Shown here in pieces: positions 58,379-64,000 of a DNA stretch of 64,000 nucleotides. How positions within the stretch are numbered: position 1 is the stretch's first letter; each line of letters starts with the position of its first letter. This DNA is from Enterococcus gilvus ATCC BAA-350 (GTDB lineage: Bacteria > Bacillota > Bacilli > Lactobacillales > Enterococcaceae), in contig NZ_ASWH01000001.1 of assembly GCF_000407545.1 (NCBI RefSeq), positions 2,371,501 through 2,435,500 of the forward strand, given 5' to 3'. Position numbers and translations under genes: made by a program. Under the pieces are notes generated by a model, which was not told the DNA's origin, did not search any database, and was given only the letters and a program-made list of their open reading frames with translations.

Positions 58379-59372
58379 ATCGTTCTATTTTTGCGCTTTC
58401 GCTTTCTGCGAACGTTAAAACATCCTTTTCACTGAATTGATTGCAGTCGCCCTTTACTGAATGCTTCAATACTGAAGCGGCAGTCGCAAATTCAATGATT
58501 TCTTCTGGTGAACGCTCTTTCAAAAGCCCGTGTAGGATGCCGCCGGTAAAGGCATCGCCTCCACCGATTCGATCAACGATCGGATCGATCATGTGCTGCT
58601 TAGAGGTGTAACAGACCCCTCCAGAAAACAAGGTCCCTTGCAGTTCATTTACACTGCTGGAATGAACCTGGCGGTGCGTAGAGTAAAAGGCTTTGATGGT
58701 AGGATACATCTCCTGCATTTTTTGATAATAGTAGGTGATACTCGCATCCGTCTCTGGAATACCCAGTAAGTGGATCGCATCCAGTTTGCCTGCGGAGCAA
58801 TAGTCAACGAGGGGCAGTATCTTTCTTAGGAACGCCCCGGCTTCCTTTTGTGTCCATAGATTTTTACGGTAATTGCTGTCAAAACTGATGTTACAGCCAG
58901 CTTTTTTGGCCTGTTGGACCAATTCGAGGGTCAACTGCTGCCAGCTTTCTGACAATGCCGGTGTGATACCGGAGATGTGGAAAATGTCTGCTCCGTCAAA
59001 CAATTCAGGGCCCACCCATTCTACTGCAGCCATTTGGGCAAAAGCAGAGGTGCTCCGATCATAGATGACCTTAGTGCCACGCTGACTGACGCCTTGCTCG
59101 ACATAATAGCTTCCTAATCTGCCGTTGCCCTTCAACAGGTACTCTGTTCCAACACCATAGCTTCTCAAGTGCTGAGTGACCGCCTCCCCGAAGCTATTGT
59201 CCGGGATCTTGCTGGCAAACTGGACCTGATGACCGTAATTGGCTAAAGAGACGGCAACATTTGCTTCGCCGCCTCCGTAAAATACGTCAAATTGATGGGC
59301 TTTATTAAGGCGCGTCCCTACCTCAGCAGATAGACGCATCATGATCTCTCCTAGGCAGACGACCTTAGCCAT
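58377..59372 (-). CDS. kdgK: 2-keto-3-deoxygluconate kinase
   Basis: A 331-residue PfkB-family sugar kinase. The N-terminal motif YGGGEANVAVSLANYG and the C-terminal signature DRIGGGDAFTGGILHG (with the catalytic Asp) are clear. It phosphorylates KDG to KDPG, the substrate of the neighbouring aldolase. The ATG at 59372 has GAGG eight bases upstream and overlaps the aldolase stop, so the two are coupled. Confidence 0.88.
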   Translation of the reverse strand: MAKVVCLGEIMMRLSAEVGTRLNKAHQFDVFYGGGEANVAVSLANYGHQVQFASKIPDNSFGEAVTQHLRSYGVGTEYLLKGNGRLGSYYVEQGVSQRGTKVIYDRSTSAFAQMAAVEWVGPELFDGADIFHISGITPALSESWQQLTLELVQQAKKAGCNISFDSNYRKNLWTQKEAGAFLRKILPLVDYCSAGKLDAIHLLGIPETDASITYYYQKMQEMYPTIKAFYSTHRQVHSSSVNELQGTLFSGGVCYTSKQHMIDPIVDRIGGGDAFTGGILHGLLKERSPEEIIEFATAASVLKHSVKGDCNQFSEKDVLTFAESESAKIER

Positions 59373-60024
59373 TTGCTTTGCCTCGAATCTCCGCCAGCTT
59401 TGCCGCATAGTGCTGTGCGATTTCCGTGACCTGTTCAAAATCACCTTTCGCGGCTGGTGCCAACAGATTTCCGCCGACGCCGACAGCTACGACACCTGCT
59501 TCGAACCACGTCGCCATGTTTTCTAGATTTACCCCGCCTGTCGGCATTAAATTCACATGGGGCAACGGCGCTTTGACTGCTGAAACCATGCTCGGACCGC
59601 TGACACTGCCAGGGAAGAGTTTGATGATATCTGCTCCGCTTTTCAACGCCTGCTGAATTTCAGTGATCGTCATGCAGCCCGGCAAATAAGGAATCTGGTA
59701 CAAATTGCATATCTCCGCAGTTTCCTGATCAAAACTCGGGCTGACGATGAACTCTGCACCTGCCATGATCGCTAATCGCGCAGTCATGGCATCCAGGACT
59801 GTTCCAGCGCCAATGACCGCCTCTTCTTCTCGGTCACGATAGGTTTCGGCTAGCTCTTGGATCACTGCTTGCGCATTCGGAACCGTAAACGTCACTTCGA
59901 TCCCTTTGATTCCCCCCGCAAGGATCGCCTCACTTGCCTGAACCGCCTCGGTGTGATCTTTGCCTCGAACGACAGCGATCACTCCGGCTTTTTCTAAACG
60001 CTTTAAGATTTCCATTCGTTTCAT
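59365..60024 (-). CDS. eda: KDPG (2-keto-3-deoxy-6-phosphogluconate) aldolase
   Basis: A 219-residue class I aldolase splitting KDPG into pyruvate and glyceraldehyde-3-phosphate. Catalytic Glu43 is in GIEVTFTVPNA and the Schiff-base Lys135 in IIKLFPGS. Lies between the PTS gene and kdgK in one leftward operon with close spacing. Confidence 0.92.
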   Translation of the reverse strand: MKRMEILKRLEKAGVIAVVRGKDHTEAVQASEAILAGGIKGIEVTFTVPNAQAVIQELAETYRDREEEAVIGAGTVLDAMTARLAIMAGAEFIVSPSFDQETAEICNLYQIPYLPGCMTITEIQQALKSGADIIKLFPGSVSGPSMVSAVKAPLPHVNLMPTGGVNLENMATWFEAGVVAVGVGGNLLAPAAKGDFEQVTEIAQHYAAKLAEIRGKANG

Positions 60025-60038
60025 GTACTTCTTATCCC

Positions 60039-61868
60039 CTATCCATTCAGCAAGGCGCGTTCCAAAATGGCCCCCGCTTGATGCTGTCCTTCTAGATTTT
60101 TTTCCCCTGAGAATTTCAACACACGATCCATGTTCGTGATCACGACGATGATCATGGTCTCTTTTCCTTGGCTGTGGATATAGTCCAGATCCATTTTGGC
60201 GATCTTGGTATCGGCGGTTACTTTGTCTCCAGCTTTTACAGCGACGTCGAAACCTTTTCCATCCAAGGTGACCGTATCGATCCCCATGTGGACAAGGACT
60301 TCTACGCCATTCGCCGTTTTGATGCCGATCGCATGTTTTGAAGGGAAGACCGTTGTCACGGTTCCGCTGACTGGTGCATACACAACGCCATCTACGGATT
60401 TGATCGCAAAGCCATCCCCCATCATTTTGCTTGAAAATACTTCATCTGGAACATCTTCTAATGGCACATAGCTGCCTTTCGCTACTGAGTGCAGATTCAC
60501 TTCGTTCGTGAATTCTTCTTCTTCGCCCTCTTCTGCTGGAACGAGCATATACGTGATCACGAATGAAGAGATCAGCGCGATCAAAATGCCTAAAACCGCG
60601 AAGATGAAGTACTGCCCGATATACGCTGGCAGACTGAAAATACTAGATAAAATGTAGCCGTAGATACGAACGCCGAAGAAACTGATAAACGCTGAAGCGA
60701 CAGAACTACCGATCGTCGCAGCGATAAATGCTTTTTTGTATTTAGATAAGATCCCGAACAATGCCGGTTCTGTGATCCCCAGCAAACCAGAAACAGCCGA
60801 AGACAAGACTAGAGATTTTTCTTCTTTTGATTTTACTTTCGTATAGATCGCTGCTGTTGCCCCAGTGATCGCCATGTTTGCCATAAACATCATCGGCATC
60901 AGCATGTCATACCCTTGGTTGGCAAAGTTTTGCAACGCGATCGGTGTCATTGCATGGTGCAGTCCCGTAAAGATGGCGATTGGACGAATCGCTCCCACCA
61001 CGACACCCGCTAAGACAGGCGAGATCGAGAACAACCACGCAACACCCGCAGCCAATAGGTTTCCTAAATGAATACTCAGGGGTCCAATGATCGTCAATGT
61101 AACCAAACCTGCGGCAAACAATGAGATCGTCGGTGTAAATACGGTTCGTAACACTTGCGGCAAGACCTTGTCTACCCAACGATAGATATAGCTTAAGGCC
61201 AAGACGGCAAAGATGATGGGAATAACTGTACCTGCATAGTTGAAGACCGGTACAGGGATCACACCGAACAGCTTGAAGGCTGAGATCGATCCTTCCGCGA
61301 CCGCGTTGGTCATCGTCGGAAATTGCAGCGTTGCAGCGATGGCGACTGCCAAGTATTGATTGGTTTTAAAGATCCTAGCAGCAGAAGCAGCAACAAAGAA
61401 TGGCAAGAAAGTAAATACGCCGCTAGCGATCATGTCGATGATCAAATAAGTGTCTGTTTGATTGGAGATCACATTCAATGCGACCAACCCTGCCATCAGC
61501 CCCTTGATCATGCCGGCTCCGGCAATCGCGGGAACGATCGGACCAAAAACCCCAGAGACAGTATCCATAAATAGAGACACGGCGCCTTTTTTCTCACCGC
61601 TGTCTTGCTGACTGTTCTCGTCTAAGCCTAATTCTTTGGCGATCGGTGCAAAGTACTCTGCAACATCTGTTCCAATGACGACTTGCAGCTGATCACTCTG
61701 GTATTTTGTGCCGACGACTTTTGGGATCTTTTCCAGCGCGGCATAATCCACCTGCTTCTCATCTTTTAAATTGAACCGCAGCCGAGTCATACAATGCCAA
61801 GCATTGTTGATGTTTCCTGCACCGCCAACATGTTGAATGATTTGTTTTGCTATCTCTTCGTGCTTCAC
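60039..61868 (-). CDS. PTS glucose/beta-glucoside-type EIIBCA
   Basis: A 609-residue permease with domain order IIB-IIC-IIA. IIB has the phospho-Cys26 in HCMTRLRF; IIC occupies about 105-460 (GLHHAMTPIALQNFANQG, GLLGITEPALFGI); IIA has phospho-His527 in LVHMGIDTV. The order and motifs fit beta-glucoside/sucrose-type permeases. It heads the operon with eda and kdgK. The substrate is unknown; a hexose-6-phosphate product does not fit directly into a KDG route, so the real substrate may be an acidic or modified sugar. Confidence 0.88.
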   Translation of the reverse strand: MKHEEIAKQIIQHVGGAGNINNAWHCMTRLRFNLKDEKQVDYAALEKIPKVVGTKYQSDQLQVVIGTDVAEYFAPIAKELGLDENSQQDSGEKKGAVSLFMDTVSGVFGPIVPAIAGAGMIKGLMAGLVALNVISNQTDTYLIIDMIASGVFTFLPFFVAASAARIFKTNQYLAVAIAATLQFPTMTNAVAEGSISAFKLFGVIPVPVFNYAGTVIPIIFAVLALSYIYRWVDKVLPQVLRTVFTPTISLFAAGLVTLTIIGPLSIHLGNLLAAGVAWLFSISPVLAGVVVGAIRPIAIFTGLHHAMTPIALQNFANQGYDMLMPMMFMANMAITGATAAIYTKVKSKEEKSLVLSSAVSGLLGITEPALFGILSKYKKAFIAATIGSSVASAFISFFGVRIYGYILSSIFSLPAYIGQYFIFAVLGILIALISSFVITYMLVPAEEGEEEEFTNEVNLHSVAKGSYVPLEDVPDEVFSSKMMGDGFAIKSVDGVVYAPVSGTVTTVFPSKHAIGIKTANGVEVLVHMGIDTVTLDGKGFDVAVKAGDKVTADTKIAKMDLDYIHSQGKETMIIVVITNMDRVLKFSGEKNLEGQHQAGAILERALLNG

Positions 61869-61892
61869 TATTTTTCCTCCTTATTCTTCGAA

Positions 61893-61919
61893 ACATGATT
61901 TCATGTGTTTCCGTTTTCA
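61893..61919 (-). promoter_or_regulatory. Operator palindrome and cre-like site in the PTS leader
   Basis: ACATGATTTCATGT (near 61893-61906) is a perfect palindrome; directly beside it the minus strand reads TGAAAACGGAAACA (61906-61919), one mismatch from cre. Both lie at or just after the predicted start of transcription. The palindrome could be the GntR operator. Confidence 0.5.
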
Positions 61920-61924
61920 CACAC

Positions 61925-61953
61925 ATAGTAGCATGGCTGACTAAACTTGTAAA
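61925..61953 (-). promoter_or_regulatory. Promoter of the PTS-eda-kdgK operon
   Basis: On the minus strand: TTTACA (61948-61953), 17-base spacer, TACTAT (61925-61930). Confidence 0.6.
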
Positions 61954-62101
61954 ACCAGTCCTTTTTGTTGAAAATCAAAAACAAACAGCTATTTATCAAC
62001 GTTTTATAAAAATATTTTTAAAAATTGGACTGTTTTTACGCCGTATACTTCCCTTTTTTCAGACCAAATTGACAGCCCTATCATTGGCGTGTTTCAATAA
62101 G

Positions 62102-62128
62102 TGTACAAATGATTCATATTTATGTACA
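62102..62128 (+). promoter_or_regulatory. Candidate operator upstream of the dehydratase gene
   Basis: TGTACA at both ends (62102-62107 and 62123-62128) around an ATGATTCAT palindrome (62109-62117). A TTGACA lies at 62069-62074 as a possible -35. The ATGA/TCAT core resembles the palindrome in the divergent PTS leader. Confidence 0.4.
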
Positions 62129-62142
62129 TTGGAGTGAAGAAA

Positions 62143-63342
62143 ATGACACCAACGATCATCACGGATATAAAAAGCTACGCGATCAAACCGGATCGCCATA
62201 ATTTATTAATTGTAAAAGTAGAGACCAACAAGGGGGTCTCCGGTGTTGGCTGCGGCACGTTCCAATTCCGTCCTTTAGCCGTTCAAACAGTCGTAGAGGA
62301 ATATTTGAAGCCGCTGCTTATCGGCAGAGATGCGAATCATATCGAAGACCTTTGGCAAGTCATGAATGTCAACTCTTACTGGCGCAATGGGCCTATCACG
62401 AACAACGCGGTCTCAGGTGTCGACATGGCGCTGTGGGATATCAAAGGGAAATTGGCCGATATGCCGTTGTATCAATTATTGGGCGGCAAGGCGCGGACGG
62501 CGATTCCTGCCTATACCCACGCAGTCGCGGATAACTTAGAAGATCTACACAGCGAGATCGATACCTTTTTGGCAGAAGGCTATCGCTACATTCGTTGCCA
62601 GCTAGGCTTCTACGGCGGCAATCCAAGCAACCTGGAAACCCCAGAAAATCCGATCGAGGGCTCCTATTTTGATCAAGAGGATTACATGCATACGACGCTA
62701 AAAATGTTTGCCGACATCCAAGAAAACTACGGCACCCAATTCCAGATGCTCCACGATGTCCATGAGCGTCTGCACCCGAATCAGGCGATCCAATTTGCGA
62801 AAGCAGCAGAAAAATACAACCTCTTCTTTTTAGAGGATATCCTGCCGCCAAACCAAAATGAATGGTTGGCGCAATTGCGCAGTCAATCGGTGACACCTAT
62901 CGCTACAGGCGAATTGTTCAACAATCCGATGGAGTGGAAGGAATTGGTACGCAACCGTCAAATCGACTACATGCGGGCGCATGTGTCACAGATCGGCGGG
63001 ATCACACCGGCGCTGAAGCTGGCCCATTATTGCGACGCGATGGGTATCCGTATTGCTTGGCATACACCATCAGACATCACCCCTGTTGGATTAGCGGTGA
63101 ATACGCACTTGAATATTCATTTACACAATGCCGCCATCCAAGAAAACATCGACATTCCTGAAAATATGAAGAAGCTCTTTGGCAATATTCCGACTCCTGA
63201 AAAAGGCTTCTTTTATCCGATCGAAGAAAGCGGCATCGGCGTTACCTTCAATGAAGAATTAGCCGCGGAGTATCCCGTGGTCTACCGTCCCCACGAATGG
63301 ACGCAAAGCCGCACACCCGACGGAACGATCGTTACACCTTAA
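62143..63342 (+). CDS. ManD-family sugar-acid dehydratase (enolase superfamily)
   Basis: A 399-residue enolase-superfamily enzyme of the mannonate dehydratase/RspA group, which dehydrates mannonate or gluconate to 2-keto-3-deoxygluconate; some members are nearly inactive. Metal ligands are Asp205 (LHDVHERL), Glu231 (FLEDIL) and Glu257 (ATGELF); His207 and His307 (AWHTPSD) are likely catalytic. GGAG lies eight bases before the ATG at 62143. It is divergent from the PTS-eda-kdgK operon, which would use its product. Confidence 0.85.
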   Translation: MTPTIITDIKSYAIKPDRHNLLIVKVETNKGVSGVGCGTFQFRPLAVQTVVEEYLKPLLIGRDANHIEDLWQVMNVNSYWRNGPITNNAVSGVDMALWDIKGKLADMPLYQLLGGKARTAIPAYTHAVADNLEDLHSEIDTFLAEGYRYIRCQLGFYGGNPSNLETPENPIEGSYFDQEDYMHTTLKMFADIQENYGTQFQMLHDVHERLHPNQAIQFAKAAEKYNLFFLEDILPPNQNEWLAQLRSQSVTPIATGELFNNPMEWKELVRNRQIDYMRAHVSQIGGITPALKLAHYCDAMGIRIAWHTPSDITPVGLAVNTHLNIHLHNAAIQENIDIPENMKKLFGNIPTPEKGFFYPIEESGIGVTFNEELAAEYPVVYRPHEWTQSRTPDGTIVTP

Positions 63343-63354
63343 GAAAAACTAGCG

Positions 63355-63399
63355 AAACGCCCCGCACTCAGTTGGATGCTGAAGCGCGGGGCGTTTTTT
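63355..63399. terminator. Bidirectional terminator between the dehydratase and gntR genes
   Basis: Stem AAACGCCCCGC / GCGGGGCGTTT with inner TCAG/CTGA, followed by TTTTTT on the plus strand. Confidence 0.85.
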
Positions 63400-63419
63400 G
63401 GCAAATGAAAGTGGCAGCG

Positions 63420-64000
63420 TTAGTCGATCCTTGACCGATGGATCTCTCGGTCAAACGGTCGAATATAGGTCACTGAATAATCGATCGCCACGATGCTGCT
63501 GTATTCAAAGACCTGACCATCTTCTAAGATCGCTCGATTGGTGATTTGCATCGCGGGGGTCCCGCGCTTGCACAGGAGTAGCCTTGATTGTTCCTTTGAC
63601 GTAGTGATGGGGTCATAGCTGGTGATGTAATGGGAAATCCGGAAGCCCTTCTGTTCCACGTAATTCTGGATCGAGTGCTCGACGACCTCTTTGGATAAAT
63701 CAGGAAACATCGCCACCGGCAGCTTCGAGATCTCTAGCTGTTCGATCTTGTAATTGACGATCCGAATCCGTTCGAAGGTCCAGATCTCCTCTCCGTCTGG
63801 AAGTTGGAAGATCTTCTGCTCATCTAACGTAGCAGGCCCCTTCTTCAAATCGATCATCTTTGAGCCGATCCGATCATAAGGGGTTCGAGTCAGCGAATTG
63901 AAGATCAGCGGATTTTTCACCCATTTTTCATGGACGAAGATCCCCGAGCCTTGAACGACGCGGACGATCCCGATCTCCTCGAGGTTTTTCACTGCCTGCT
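63420..64000 (-). CDS. GntR/UTRA-family regulator, 5' end beyond window
   Basis: About 193 codons are visible. The frame is open through position 64000 and begins mid-protein with the end of the winged HTH (QAVKNLEEIGIVRVVQGSGI). The rest is a UTRA ligand-binding domain (about 70 residues onward; FERIRIVNYKIEQLEISKLP, FEYSSIVAIDYSVTYIRPF). It is convergent with the dehydratase gene and is the probable local regulator of the sugar-acid locus, responding to a sugar-acid or sugar-phosphate. The DNA-binding domain is mostly outside the window. Confidence 0.85.
   Translation of the reverse strand, partial: QAVKNLEEIGIVRVVQGSGIFVHEKWVKNPLIFNSLTRTPYDRIGSKMIDLKKGPATLDEQKIFQLPDGEEIWTFERIRIVNYKIEQLEISKLPVAMFPDLSKEVVEHSIQNYVEQKGFRISHYITSYDPITTSKEQSRLLLCKRGTPAMQITNRAILEDGQVFEYSSIVAIDYSVTYIRPFDREIHRSRID

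Overview
The window comes from a low-GC Gram-positive bacterium, most likely an Enterococcus. This is inferred from the enterococcal style of L21, Prp and L27, a LevR/ManR-controlled mannose PTS with a sigma-54 promoter, a DUF915 hydrolase, and an ArpU-type phage regulator. The species cannot be fixed from sequence alone. Chromosomal genes occupy about 1-12305 and 52167-64000, and an apparently complete siphovirus-type prophage lies between them.

Left chromosome (1-12305). It begins with a truncated mannitol PTS gene (mtlA) that has a good promoter and a cre-like site. Next, all on the minus strand, is a mannose-family PTS operon (lone IIB, IIAB, IIC, IID, then the DUF956 protein ManO) behind a -24/-12 promoter, with its activator gene levR/manR just upstream. 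A SemiSWEET gene and the rplU-prp-rpmA ribosomal operon follow. On the plus strand are a uracil-DNA glycosylase-family gene overlapping a TrmR-like methyltransferase, a membrane-anchored alpha/beta hydrolase, and tRNA-Arg(TCT) with a consensus promoter.

Prophage (about 12306-52166, 39.9 kb). It is bounded by a 13-bp direct repeat (CTCCTGTGATGTA), the left copy being the 3' end of tRNA-Arg. Most genes are leftward. Left to right they are: a LysM lipoprotein cargo gene (plus strand), a tRNA with anticodon CAT, a tiny membrane peptide, a signal-peptide endolysin and holin, receptor-binding/baseplate genes, a CHAP hydrolase, a double-hydrolase tail protein, Dit, a tape measure with strict 11-residue tryptophan spacing, tail chaperones with a -1 frameshift, major tail protein, connectors, capsid, a scaffold carrying a Prp-type cleavage motif, minor capsid protein, portal and terminase. 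Then come ArpU and many small early genes, several of them zinc ribbons. A LemA/membrane-protein pair, replication genes (DnaD-like, DnaC-like) and a recombination set (RecT, SbcC-like ATPase, metallo-beta-lactamase fold) follow. The right end has a Cro/CI switch whose two divergent promoters each carry an operator in the spacer, and a tyrosine integrase beside attR. Plus-strand cargo genes (LysM lipoprotein, 4-fold beta-flower protein, DUF2321 protein) interrupt the leftward genome.

Right chromosome (52167-64000). The terminator that originally followed tRNA-Arg now lies just right of attR. Beyond it are a DJ-1/PfpI gene divergent from an Lrp/AsnC regulator, a small membrane protein, a quinone oxidoreductase, an ACT-domain protein, a membrane-anchored coiled-coil protein, a SipW-like signal peptidase homologue lacking its catalytic residues, and a multi-pass receptor-like protein. 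Last is a sugar-acid locus: a glucose/beta-glucoside-type PTS, KDPG aldolase and KDG kinase facing left, a ManD-family dehydratase facing right, and a truncated GntR/UTRA regulator. Together, dehydratase to 2-keto-3-deoxygluconate, kinase to KDPG, and aldolase to pyruvate plus glyceraldehyde-3-phosphate form a lower Entner-Doudoroff route.
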